Shown in pieces: positions 6,595 to 14,780 of a stretch of DNA of 14,872 bases. Under the pieces are notes generated by a model. It searched no databases and was not told where the DNA came from. It worked only from the letters and a program-made list of their open reading frames with translations. The first letter of the stretch is position 1. Every line of letters starts with the position of its first letter. The translations under genes and the position numbers were made by a program. Location: assembly GCA_023419055.1 (NCBI GenBank), contig JAEZYO010000491.1:1-14872 (forward strand), in the 5' to 3' direction. This DNA comes from Pseudomonadota bacterium. Its GTDB lineage: Bacteria > Myxococcota > Polyangia > Polyangiales > Polyangiaceae.

Positions 6595-8208
6595 GTGTTC
6601 GACGCGTTGGTAAAAGGCTTCCGGGAAGCGCAGAATCGGCTCGCCGGGCTCACCGAGCTCAACGAGAAAAACATCCAGGCGGCGCTGCGTGAGGTGCGCC
6701 TCTCCTTGCTCGAGGCGGACGTCGAGCTCGGCGTGGTCAAGCGCTTCCTCGAGCAGGTCGAGCGCAAAGCGCTCGGTCAGACGGTGCAGACTCGCGTCAA
6801 GCACGAGGGACAGACGCACACGGTCACCGCCGGCGAGCAGTTCGTCTCCATCTGTCACGACGAGCTGGTCGAGATGATGGGCGAGGTGGAGGAGCCGCTC
6901 CACTACCAGGCCAAGGGGCCGACGGGCATCATGATGGTCGGCCTCCAGGGCTCCGGTAAGACGACGAGCTCGGCGAAGCTCGCGCGCTACCTGGAGAAGG
7001 AGGGCAAGAAGCCTCTCTTGGTGGCGGCGGACATGCAGCGCCCCGCGGCCGTGGAGCAGCTCAAGGTCCTGGGCGACCAGATCGGCGTCCCTGTCTTCAA
7101 CCTGCCGGGTGAGACCCCGCTCGCGATCTGCCGGGCCGCCGCCGACGAGGCCAAGCGCCTCGGCCGCGACGTGATCGTCTACGACACCGCGGGCCGCCTC
7201 GCCATCGACGAGCCGCTCATGCAGGAGCTCGCGGCGATCAAGGACGCGATCTCGCCGCCCAACATCCTGCTCGTGGTCGACGCCATGATCGGCCAGGACG
7301 CCGTCAAGACGGCCAAGAGCTTCAACGAGCGGCTCGGCATCACGGGCGTGGTCCTGACCAAGCTCGACGGTGACGCTCGCGGCGGCGCCGCGCTCTCCGT
7401 CAAGGAAGTGACCGGCGCGCCCGTGGTGTTCGTCGGTATGGGCGAGACCACCGACAAGCTCGAGCCGTTCCGCGCGCAGGGCATGGCGAGCCGCGTGCTC
7501 GGCATGGGCGACATCGTCGGCCTGGTGCAGGACTTCGAGTCCGTCGTCGACCAGAAGCAGGCAGAGGCGGACGCCGCTCGCATGATGAGCGGGCAGTTCA
7601 CGCTCGACGACTTCTTGAACCAGGTTCGCACCATCAAGCGCATGGGCAGCCTCCAGGATCTGGTGCAGAAGATCCCGGGGCTCTCGGGCATGGTCCCGCC
7701 CGGCGCGGCCGATCAGCTCGACGACAAGGAGCTCGTGCGCATCGAGGCCATGATCCAGTCGATGACGCTCGACGAGCGCAATGATCCGCAAGCGCTCGTG
7801 CGCGAGCCCTCGCGCGTCAAGCGCGTCGCCAAGGGATCCGGCAGCAAACCCGAGGCGGTCGGCGAGCTCATCCAGAAGTTCCTCTTCATGCGCCAGATGA
7901 TGAGCGGCTTCGGGCAAAACATGGGCCTCATGGGCAACATCCCCGGGATGAAGCAGCTTGCCATGGCAAACCAGATGAGGAAGGCCGCGAAGGGTGGCGG
8001 CTTCCCCGGGATGGGCATGCCGGGCATGGGCGGGTTCCCCGGTATGGGTGGCTTCCCTGGTATGGGTGGCTTCCCGGGCATGGGCATGCCGGGGATGGCC
8101 GGGCCGAGCGGTCCGCCGCGCATGAAGTCGCTCTCCAAGGCCGAGAAGAACGCCAAGAAGAACCAGCGCAAGCGAGAGCGCGACGCCCGCAAGGGCAAGA
8201 AGCGCTGA
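6595..8208 (+). CDS. ffh: Signal recognition particle GTPase Ffh
   Basis: Ffh binds signal sequences on nascent membrane and secreted proteins, together with SRP RNA, and delivers ribosomes to FtsY. The GTG at 6595 (reading VFDALVKGFREAQNRL) matches where the family begins; the in-frame ATG at 6553 would add 14 unrelated residues. The N domain spans about 1-105. The G domain has the P-loop GLQGSGKTT (116-124), DTAGRL (197-202) and TKLDGD (255-260). The M domain holds MTLDER, the RNA-binding PSRVKRVAKGSG and a Met-rich helix (FLFMRQMM). Residues about 468-503 are an unusual Gly/Met/Pro/Phe-rich tail made of GGFPGM repeats, followed by a Lys-rich C-terminus. At 537 residues it is longer than the usual 450 or so. 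Its TGA overlaps the ATG of the next gene. Confidence 0.96.
   Translation: MFDALVKGFREAQNRLAGLTELNEKNIQAALREVRLSLLEADVELGVVKRFLEQVERKALGQTVQTRVKHEGQTHTVTAGEQFVSICHDELVEMMGEVEEPLHYQAKGPTGIMMVGLQGSGKTTSSAKLARYLEKEGKKPLLVAADMQRPAAVEQLKVLGDQIGVPVFNLPGETPLAICRAAADEAKRLGRDVIVYDTAGRLAIDEPLMQELAAIKDAISPPNILLVVDAMIGQDAVKTAKSFNERLGITGVVLTKLDGDARGGAALSVKEVTGAPVVFVGMGETTDKLEPFRAQGMASRVLGMGDIVGLVQDFESVVDQKQAEADAARMMSGQFTLDDFLNQVRTIKRMGSLQDLVQKIPGLSGMVPPGAADQLDDKELVRIEAMIQSMTLDERNDPQALVREPSRVKRVAKGSGSKPEAVGELIQKFLFMRQMMSGFGQNMGLMGNIPGMKQLAMANQMRKAAKGGGFPGMGMPGMGGFPGMGGFPGMGGFPGMGMPGMAGPSGPPRMKSLSKAEKNAKKNQRKRERDARKGKKR
8029..8082 (+). repeat. Three 18-bp tandem repeats inside ffh coding GGFPGM
   Basis: Three consecutive in-frame 18-bp units (8029-8046, 8047-8064, 8065-8082) each encode Gly-Gly-Phe-Pro-Gly-Met, with silent differences at third positions. 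Degenerate GMP/GMG relatives flank them on both sides. Because the units are 18 bp, copy number can change without breaking the frame. Confidence 0.85.
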
Positions 8209-9668
8209 TGGCTCTCCGCCGCGCGTCGCTCGGCGTCGTCCTCGCGGCGGCCCTGCCCGTCGCGGTGCTCGGCTGCGTGAGCCGCTCGAACGACAAGGCC
8301 ACGAAGGAGAAGCTTTCGGCCTACATCCTCGACGCCGCGCCGGAGAAGCTTTCGGCGCGCCTCGGGACCGATTTCGGCGGCAAGGTCGAGCTCGTGGGCG
8401 CGAGCATCGAACCGCGCGGCGCGGTCAAGCCAGGCGCCGAAGTCACCGTCACGCTCTACTGGAAGAGCAAGCAGAAGCTCGACTCCGGCTGGCAGCTCTT
8501 CACGCACGTGCTCGACCCTGCGGGTGAGCGCATCCTGAACCTCGACAACGTGGGCGCTTTGCGCGAAGTGAGGGACGGCAAGCAGGCGCTCCCTCCGTCG
8601 AGCTGGGATCAGGGCAAGGTCTACGCCGATCGCCAGACCTTCCGCGTCCCCGTGGGCGTCAGCGGCAACCGCCTGACCGTCGTCACGGGGATCTGGCGCG
8701 GCAACGAACGTTTGGCCGTCACCTCGGGCAAACACGACAGCCAGAATCGAGCCACCGTCGCCACGCTCTCGATCGCTGGCGCCTCTCGCGCGAAGCCCAA
8801 GGAGGCTCCGGTTCCGGAGGTGAGGGTCGACAAGCTCGCCGGTGACGTGAAGATCACGGTCGACGGCAAGCTCGACGAGGAGGCCTGGAAGAAGGCCGCT
8901 CTCATCGGCCCCTTCGTCGACGTGCGAACGGGGGAGCCCAACAAGGCCTTCCCGGTGAACGGGAGCGCGAGGCTCACCTACGACGCGACGACGCTCTACG
9001 TCGGCTTCGAGGTGACCGACAAGGATATCGTCGGCGGCTTCTCGAAGAACGAGAAGGATCCCCACCTCTGGACCAAGGACACGGTCGAGATCATGATCGA
9101 TCCCGACGGTGAAGGGGACAACCGCGACTACTACGAGATTCAGGTCAACCCACAGAACCTGGTCTTCGACTCCCAGTTCGATCGCTACAACGAGCCGAAG
9201 ACGGAGCCGAACGGTCCGTTCGGGCACCAGGAGTGGTCGTCCAACCTGAAGAGCGCGGTGAAGATCCACGGGACGCTCGACGACTCCAAGGAGGACCAGG
9301 GCTACACGGTCGAGATCGCGATCCCCTGGGCGAGCTTCGCCAAGGCGAAGAAGGCGCCTCCCGCCCTCGGAGACAGCTGGCGCATGAACTTCTACGCCAT
9401 GCAGAACAACGGGGGCGTCGCCTGGTCGCCGATCTTGGGGAAGGGCAACTTTCATCGCGCGACCCGCTTCGGTCGGGTCATTTGGGCGGAGCCAGGGTTT
9501 TCACCGGCTCCTCCGCCCGCCACGGAGGCCGCGCCTGCGGCGCCTTCCGCGTCGGTCGGGATGCGGCGCATTCCGGCGCGCGAGCTGCTCGAGCGCGGCC
9601 GCGCGGAGCGCGACAAAGTGATGGTGCCCCAGCGTCAGCGGAGTACCGCCGAAGGAGAAGTGCAATGA
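8208..9668 (+). CDS. Lipoprotein with CBM9-like carbohydrate-binding domain
   Basis: This 486-residue predicted lipoprotein has signal peptide residues 1-22 and the lipobox VLGC with C23. Residues about 60-190 form a beta-rich domain ([37 protein letters not shown]), resembling the domain attached to some membrane glycosyltransferases. Residues about 206-427 resemble the family 9 carbohydrate-binding fold: [12 protein letters not shown] at the start, then [12 protein letters not shown], the conserved [28 protein letters not shown] core, [10 protein letters not shown] and a terminal [11 protein letters not shown]. An Ala/Pro linker and charged tail end the protein. The ATG overlaps the ffh stop (TGATG) and the stop overlaps the next gene's ATG. 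It probably binds a sugar or polysaccharide at the cell envelope; ligand unknown. Confidence 0.85.
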   Translation: MALRRASLGVVLAAALPVAVLGCVSRSNDKATKEKLSAYILDAAPEKLSARLGTDFGGKVELVGASIEPRGAVKPGAEVTVTLYWKSKQKLDSGWQLFTHVLDPAGERILNLDNVGALREVRDGKQALPPSSWDQGKVYADRQTFRVPVGVSGNRLTVVTGIWRGNERLAVTSGKHDSQNRATVATLSIAGASRAKPKEAPVPEVRVDKLAGDVKITVDGKLDEEAWKKAALIGPFVDVRTGEPNKAFPVNGSARLTYDATTLYVGFEVTDKDIVGGFSKNEKDPHLWTKDTVEIMIDPDGEGDNRDYYEIQVNPQNLVFDSQFDRYNEPKTEPNGPFGHQEWSSNLKSAVKIHGTLDDSKEDQGYTVEIAIPWASFAKAKKAPPALGDSWRMNFYAMQNNGGVAWSPILGKGNFHRATRFGRVIWAEPGFSPAPPPATEAAPAAPSASVGMRRIPARELLERGRAERDKVMVPQRQRSTAEGEVQ

Positions 9669-10906
9669 GCATTCAGAGCTTCGAGCCCAAGTTCATGAAG
9701 GTCGGCGTCCTGACGGCGGCCTTGCAGGAGCTCACACCGCGCGCCCTCCGCGACGAAGATCCCGACAGAGCGGTGGAGGACTGGCTCGGCTTCGCCCGCG
9801 ACGTCGGCGCCGATTGCATTCAGCTCTCCGCCGCGCTGCACCCCACCGAGGCCGACGTCCCCGCGGAGGCGTTGCTCGACCCGGTCGCGAACACGCTCGA
9901 TCTCAGGCAACCCTTCGACGCTGCTCGGCGCGACCGCGTGGAGGCCGCCGTAAAGGCCTCGGGCGTCACCATCGCGGATCTTGCCTACTTCGACAACCTC
10001 TTGCACGAAGACCCGGCGATTCGAAAGAAGAAGCACGCCTTCATGCGTCGCGTGTTCGACGCTGCGGTGCTGCTCGGCATCGACGCCGTGTGCGGCTTCG
10101 TGGGGCGTAACCAGGCCATGTCGATGGACCAGAACCTCGGCTTCTTCGAGCGCGAGTTCATCCCGCTCTTGAAGGAGGCGAAGGACCGCGGGCTCCGCTA
10201 CCGAGTCGAGCAGTGCCCGATGCCGGGTTGGACGACCAACGACAACTTCCACAACAACATCGCCTACACACCCGGGACCTGGATCGCGCTCCACCGCATC
10301 TGCGAGAAGCACGGCGTCGGAGATCAGTTCAGGATCCACTACGACCCCTCGCACGCCATCCTCATGGGTCAGGATACCCGCTCGCTCTTTCAATACTTGA
10401 AGGACACCGGCTACGCGTTCCTCATCGACGGCTTTCACGTCAAAGGTCAGGTGGTCGACGCGAAGGGGGTCTCGGCCTGGGGCTACGGCGGGCAGACGGT
10501 CGAGCGCGGCGACTGGAAGGACGGCAAACCGTCACCGCGTCCCGCCGATCAGCTGAACGCGTGGAAGAAGCAGACCGTCCTCTGCGAGCACGAGCTCCCG
10601 GGGACGGCGCGGCACGATCCGCTCGCTTACCTTCAGAACCGCACGGTCGACTGGTTCGACCATCAGCTCGCCGCGCGCGAGCTCTTGCCGCTCGACGTTG
10701 CGAAGACGTACCTCATCGTCGAGCACGAGTACGGCCCGGCGCGCACTCAGGACAGGGCGCGCCTCCAGCCGGTGCTCGCAGGCTCGATCGCCTTCACGCG
10801 GAAGATCGACGAGGCCGCCGGTTGCATGTACGCCTTGCAGCACGACGTGCTGCCCGCGCAAGGGATCCCGGTCCAGGGTCGCGGGCGAGAGCCCTACCGC
10901 AGCTGA
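9665..10906 (+). CDS. Sugar phosphate isomerase/epimerase-like TIM-barrel protein
   Basis: This 413-residue cytosolic protein (no signal peptide) fits the xylose-isomerase-like TIM-barrel superfamily. Candidate metal ligands at barrel strand ends are E182 (YRVEQCP), D227 (HYDPSH), H258 (GFHVKG) and E353 (IVEHEYG). Other typical segments are [10 protein letters not shown] near the N-terminus and [10 protein letters not shown] before the central strands. It is somewhat longer than the common 250-300 residue members, with extra sequence at 260-340. A GGAGAAG ribosome site precedes the ATG, which overlaps the stop of the CBM9-like lipoprotein gene (ATGA). The pairing suggests isomerisation or epimerisation of a sugar linked to that lipoprotein. 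The substrate cannot be read from sequence. It ends 10 bp before the convergent kinase gene, with no terminator visible. Confidence 0.85.
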   Translation: MSIQSFEPKFMKVGVLTAALQELTPRALRDEDPDRAVEDWLGFARDVGADCIQLSAALHPTEADVPAEALLDPVANTLDLRQPFDAARRDRVEAAVKASGVTIADLAYFDNLLHEDPAIRKKKHAFMRRVFDAAVLLGIDAVCGFVGRNQAMSMDQNLGFFEREFIPLLKEAKDRGLRYRVEQCPMPGWTTNDNFHNNIAYTPGTWIALHRICEKHGVGDQFRIHYDPSHAILMGQDTRSLFQYLKDTGYAFLIDGFHVKGQVVDAKGVSAWGYGGQTVERGDWKDGKPSPRPADQLNAWKKQTVLCEHELPGTARHDPLAYLQNRTVDWFDHQLAARELLPLDVAKTYLIVEHEYGPARTQDRARLQPVLAGSIAFTRKIDEAAGCMYALQHDVLPAQGIPVQGRGREPYRS

Positions 10907-10916
10907 GCTCGGCTCC

Positions 10917-12920
10917 TCAGCTCCGCCAGGCGAGCCAGCCGAGCTCCTTCGCCGCCGCGAGCGCGGCGCAAGCTTCGCGCTGGCTCACGGCTCTGCCCTC
11001 GGGGCCGGTGGGCTCGAGGGTCAGCTTCAGCAGGAACGTCTCCACGTCGAGCTCGTCGGCGATGAGCTTGCTCACGAGCTTGAGGGCGCTCGGCGCAGTC
11101 TCGAGCTCGATCGGGTTCTCGAGCTCGCGGAAGCGCGGCCCCGCGGTCGCGATCGTCGTCCCGGAAGGCAGCGCCTTGCGAGGGTCGCCCTGGTTGGCGA
11201 TCACGATTCCGGCCATGATTCCGTGGCCGATGTCGAGATCGAGCGGGAAGTCCACGCGCGGCGCCGCGGTGCCCCGGTAGAAGGTCGCGCGGCCCTCGTT
11301 CCACGTGCAGAGCGCGGCCACGCGATCGCGCCCCTGGTCGCGGAGCGCCCTGAAGAGGTCCACGGCACCGACCAGGCCCATCTCGATCAGGAGGTCACCG
11401 AGCTGGAGGCTGCTCTTGTGCAGGCCCGCGAGCGCCCGCTCGAGATCGGCGCGCGAGAGGCGCCCGCGCCGCACCAAGTACTCGCCGAGCAGCTCGTTGC
11501 GATCCGACGACGCGACGTGGTGGAGCTTGCCGTGCTCGATGTAGATCTCCTTGCGCACCCCGTTCGGCTGAGTGTGGCGCTGCACGAACAGCGCCCCGCT
11601 CTCGCGCCGGTTGCGCAAGTGGGCGAGCACGCGCGGCATCGGGGTCTCGTCGATCAACGCCTGATAGTCGGGCACGCCCGGACCGGTAAAGCGGTTGGTG
11701 ACGGCGGTCGTCGAGGGCAAGAAGTGTCGAGCGAGCTCCGGGATCTCCCGGATCGCGCGGAAGGGTTCGCCCATCAGCGAGACCCCGTCGGTCGGCGCCA
11801 CTTCGCCCGTCGCGATCATCTCGACCAGGCGCGCGAAGGGAAAGGTGGCGACGTCCTTCGTCGCGGAGGAGAGCACCCGCGCCTGGCGCTGCGCGGGCAT
11901 CGGCGTGGGGAGCGCCTTGATCGCCATCATGCGCTGCACGGAGTCGCGCACGCGATCCTCGATCTTCTTCGCGAGCTCGCGCTGGTCGAGCGCCCAGGTG
12001 ACGACGGAGGCGAGCTCGGCCGCGAGCTCCTTGCGGCCCGGCACCTCGAAAGGCGCGAGCGCCGCGCTGAACTCGGCCGCGGACTGGAAGCGCTGCCCTG
12101 GATCCGCGCCCAGGCCCTTCTTGCAGATCTCGACGAGCCCGGCGGGCAGGCGAGGGGCCGCGCGCAGGAGCGGCTCGATGTTGCCGTCGCGAATGGCGAG
12201 GAGCACCGCGAGCTGGCCGCTGCCCGGGAAGACGCGCTCGCCGATCAGCATCTCTCCGAGCACCGCGGAGAGCGCGAACAGATCGACGCGGTGGTTGAAC
12301 GCTTCTCCGGCGACTTGCTCGGGTGCGAGGTAGCCGAACTTGCCCTTCAACCCGTTCGGATGAGTGACGCGGCCCTCCCGCTCCACGCGCGCGATCCCGA
12401 AGTCACCGAGCTTTACCTCACCGGAGATGGAGAGGTACACGTTCGACGGGGTGACGTCGCGGTGCACGATGCCGAGCGAGCGCCCGCTCGCGTCGGTCGC
12501 CGAGTGGACGGCGGCGAGCGCCTCGGCGACGCGTCGCGCGATGTACACGGCGACCGGCACCGAGAGCACCTTCCGCTCCGCGTCCAGGCGCGCGAGCATG
12601 CGATAGAGGTCGACGCCCTCGACGTATTCCATCGCGAGGTACGGCTCCTCGCGCACCATGCCTGCGCCGAACACCGTCACCACGTTGGGGTGGCGGATGT
12701 GCCGGTGGAGCTCGGCTTCGTGCTCGAGCACGTCGTAGCGCTCGCCGTCGCTCGGGACGGGCAGCAACTTCTTCACCACGAGGCGAGCAGCCGGCGCGGT
12801 TCCGATCTTCGGGTGCGCGAGGAACACCTCGGCGGTCCCGCCGACGGCGAGGCGGCGTTCGAGGACGAACGGCCCGAAGGCGAGCCCGTGCTCTCCCAGG
12901 TGCCGATCAAGCACGGCCAT
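10917..12920 (-). CDS. Eukaryote-type Ser/Thr protein kinase with GYF-like and DUF4388-like domains
   Basis: This 667-residue protein has an N-terminal kinase domain (about 16-288): glycine loop LAVGGTAEVF (24-33), VVKK with K50, HRDVTPSN (153-160), DFG (173-175) and APEQ (199-202). The catalytic loop has threonine where Lys is usual (HRDLKPxN), a variant I recall from other myxobacterial kinases, so activity is plausible. Residues about 353-402 (FPFARLVEMIATGEVAPTD) resemble a GYF-type module. From about 428 (MPRVLAHLRNRRESGALF, then EIYIEHGKLHHVAS) a DUF4388/PATAN-like domain follows; it is common in myxobacterial signalling proteins and probably mediates protein contacts. No transmembrane helix was seen, so it should be cytosolic. 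The ATG at 12920 directly follows a GAGGA. It is divergent from the cytochrome-fusion gene across 115 bp. Confidence 0.92.
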   Translation of the reverse strand: MAVLDRHLGEHGLAFGPFVLERRLAVGGTAEVFLAHPKIGTAPAARLVVKKLLPVPSDGERYDVLEHEAELHRHIRHPNVVTVFGAGMVREEPYLAMEYVEGVDLYRMLARLDAERKVLSVPVAVYIARRVAEALAAVHSATDASGRSLGIVHRDVTPSNVYLSISGEVKLGDFGIARVEREGRVTHPNGLKGKFGYLAPEQVAGEAFNHRVDLFALSAVLGEMLIGERVFPGSGQLAVLLAIRDGNIEPLLRAAPRLPAGLVEICKKGLGADPGQRFQSAAEFSAALAPFEVPGRKELAAELASVVTWALDQRELAKKIEDRVRDSVQRMMAIKALPTPMPAQRQARVLSSATKDVATFPFARLVEMIATGEVAPTDGVSLMGEPFRAIREIPELARHFLPSTTAVTNRFTGPGVPDYQALIDETPMPRVLAHLRNRRESGALFVQRHTQPNGVRKEIYIEHGKLHHVASSDRNELLGEYLVRRGRLSRADLERALAGLHKSSLQLGDLLIEMGLVGAVDLFRALRDQGRDRVAALCTWNEGRATFYRGTAAPRVDFPLDLDIGHGIMAGIVIANQGDPRKALPSGTTIATAGPRFRELENPIELETAPSALKLVSKLIADELDVETFLLKLTLEPTGPEGRAVSQREACAALAAAKELGWLAWRS

Positions 12921-12962
12921 TCCTCGAATTATGGAGGTCCCATTCGGTGGGGGCTAGTAGTT

Positions 12963-12992
12963 GCTCGATGAACTTTCCGTGAAAGATCGAGC
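12963..12992. promoter_or_regulatory. Long imperfect palindrome/hairpin between divergent kinase and cytochrome genes
   Basis: GCTCGAT (12963-12969) pairs with ATCGAGC (12986-12992), and CTTTC (12973-12977) pairs with GAAAG (12981-12985) around CGT, leaving a three-base GAA bulge on the left arm. In the 115-bp divergent gap this could be an operator (core CTTTC-N3-GAAAG) or a hairpin in the leader of the plus-strand mRNA. No T run follows, so it is not a terminator. Confidence 0.4.
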
Positions 12993-13035
12993 GCTGCCGG
13001 CCCGCGGTCGTTCGCGCTCGGCGGAGAGCGATGCT

Positions 13036-14649
13036 ATGAGCCGGACCGTGTCGCGTCACGTTCGGGCGTTGGTTCTGGCCACCGGTTTAGCGGCTCTTTT
13101 TGCCTTGGGAGGCGGCTGTAAGTGCACGCGCACACCACCTCCGAGCGAGGCCAAGGCGGCGTCGCCGAACGTACGCCTCTACTTGATTTCGAGTGTGGCG
13201 GGAGCGCTCGAACCATGTGGGTGCGTGAAGGACATGTTGGGAGGAGTCGATCACCTCGCAGCGTTCGTGGACAAGGAGCGCGCCAACGCGCCGCACGCGC
13301 TCGCGCTCGGCGCAGGGCCCATGTTCTTCATGGACCCCGAGCTCGACTCGAAGAAGGCGGCGCAGGATCGCTGGAAGGCCGAGGCGCTCGCTCATTCGCT
13401 CGCGTCGCTCGGGCTCAAGGCGTGGGCGCCGGGGCGCAACGATTGGGCGGGCGGTGGCGAGCTCTTGAAGCAGCTCGACGACAAGCAGATGTCGCTGCTC
13501 GGCGCGAACCTGGACGCGCCGGGGCTCGGCGTGGAAAAGACGCGGGTCTACACGGTCGGCGGCTATCGCGTCGGCGTGGCGGGCGTGAGCCAGCCCGCCT
13601 ACAAGAACGCGCTCCCCGACGGCGTGACCGCGCGCGATCTGCGCGCCGACCTCGAGGCGGGGCTCAAGTCGCTCGAGAAAGAAGGGGCGCAGATCAAGGT
13701 TGCGCTCGTGGCCGCGCCGCGCGGCGAGGCGCTCCGACTGGCCGAGACGGTGCCGGGCTTTCACCTGATGTTGGTAGGAAAGCCCGCCGACAAGGGCGAA
13801 TCCAACGATCCTCCGACCCCGGCGGTGAAGATCGGGGACACGCTGGTGGTGGAGGGGCGAAACCACCTGCAGGCCGTCGCGGTGGTGGACTTCTTCGTGC
13901 GCGGCGAAAAATTCGTGTTCGAAGACGCTTCACGCACGGCCGACGAGGAGCGACGCACGAGCCTGCGTTTGAATTTGGCAGAGCTCGAGGGCAGGCTGAA
14001 GCTCCTGCCCGCCGACTCGCCGGATCGCAAGCACGCGACCGAGGAGCTAGCCAAGAAGCGGGCCGAGCTCGAGACGCTGAGCAAGTCTTCTCCGCCGGCG
14101 GAGGGCAGCTTCATGACGTACAAGCTGGTCGAGGTGCGGGAGGGGCTCGGCACGGACGCGAAGGCGGCGCAGTTCATGAGCGACTACTACCGGCGGGTGA
14201 ACGAGCACAACCGGGAGGCGTTCAAGGATCTCTTGCCCAAGCCGGCGCCGGAGGGGCAGGCGAGCTACGTGGGGATCGAGGTGTGTTCGAGCTGTCACGC
14301 CGAGGAGCGAGAGTTCTGGAACACGACGGGACACGCGAAGGCTTACGCGACGCTCGATCGGCAGTTCAAGCAGTTCAACCTCGAGTGCGTGGGCTGTCAC
14401 GTGACAGGCTACGATCAGCCGGGCGGCTCGACGGTGACGCACGTGGAGAAGTTGAAGGACGTGCAGTGCGAGACGTGTCACGGCCCTGGTTCGCGGCACG
14501 TGCAGAGTCCGGTGGACAAGACGTTGATCCAGGCTTCGCCGCCGAAGACGCTGTGTGCGCCGCAGTGCCATCATCCGCCGCACGTTCCGCAGGGGTGGAG
14601 CGCGGATGCGGCGTGGCCCAAGATCATCGGCAAGGGTCACGGGATGTAG
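13036..14649 (+). CDS. Lipoprotein: metallophosphatase-like domain fused to c-type multihaem cytochrome domain
   Basis: The ATG at 13036 is preferred over the TTG at 12961: it has a GGAGAG ribosome site and begins a signal peptide with probable lipid cysteine C28. Residues about 45-300 resemble the UshA/5'-nucleotidase metallophosphatase fold (ALEPCGC 57-63, GGVDHL, LLGANLD, YRVGVAGVS). The signature GNH(D/E) reads GRND (133-136) and no DxH motif is visible, so phosphatase activity is doubtful. Residues 302-350 are a likely coiled coil. The C-terminus matches cytochrome c554-type domains: haem motifs CSSCH (417-421), CVGCH (451-455) and CETCH (478-482), plus CAPQCH (507-512), a CX3CH form. 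Export and covalent haem attachment outside the cytosol follow; a redox or electron-transfer role at the membrane is likely, partners unknown. Confidence 0.88.
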   Translation: MSRTVSRHVRALVLATGLAALFALGGGCKCTRTPPPSEAKAASPNVRLYLISSVAGALEPCGCVKDMLGGVDHLAAFVDKERANAPHALALGAGPMFFMDPELDSKKAAQDRWKAEALAHSLASLGLKAWAPGRNDWAGGGELLKQLDDKQMSLLGANLDAPGLGVEKTRVYTVGGYRVGVAGVSQPAYKNALPDGVTARDLRADLEAGLKSLEKEGAQIKVALVAAPRGEALRLAETVPGFHLMLVGKPADKGESNDPPTPAVKIGDTLVVEGRNHLQAVAVVDFFVRGEKFVFEDASRTADEERRTSLRLNLAELEGRLKLLPADSPDRKHATEELAKKRAELETLSKSSPPAEGSFMTYKLVEVREGLGTDAKAAQFMSDYYRRVNEHNREAFKDLLPKPAPEGQASYVGIEVCSSCHAEEREFWNTTGHAKAYATLDRQFKQFNLECVGCHVTGYDQPGGSTVTHVEKLKDVQCETCHGPGSRHVQSPVDKTLIQASPPKTLCAPQCHHPPHVPQGWSADAAWPKIIGKGHGM

Positions 14650-14708
14650 CTCACTCGCGGGTTTGGGGGATTGGGCTGCCCACCCCCGTCGCGCGAGGCG
14701 CGCGCCGA

Positions 14709-14751
14709 CCCCTCCCTGACGTCGCGCTTTGCGCGCCGTGGGAGGGGTTTT
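14709..14751 (+). terminator. Rho-independent terminator after the cytochrome-fusion gene
   Basis: CCCCTCCC (14709-14716) pairs perfectly with GGGAGGGG (14740-14747). The inner arms ACGTCGCGC and GCGCGCCGT continue the stem with one mismatch around a TTT loop, and TTTT follows at 14748-14751. It begins 59 bp after the TAG of the cytochrome gene. Confidence 0.85.
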
Positions 14752-14780
14752 CTCCTTGGACGGACTCGAAACGCCAGTTT

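Noticed and set aside
6334..9455. Two long minus-strand frames (527 and 580 residues)
   Set aside because: Both are antisense shadows of ffh and the CBM9-like lipoprotein. They contain runs such as repeated PGKPPIPG that are simply the complement of the Gly/Met repeat.
10698..12971. 757-residue open frame on the plus strand
   Set aside because: It is antisense to the Ser/Thr kinase, whose kinase motifs are unmistakable. The plus-strand translation is biased filler (His/Arg/Glu/Leu) and overlaps the end of the isomerase gene in another frame.
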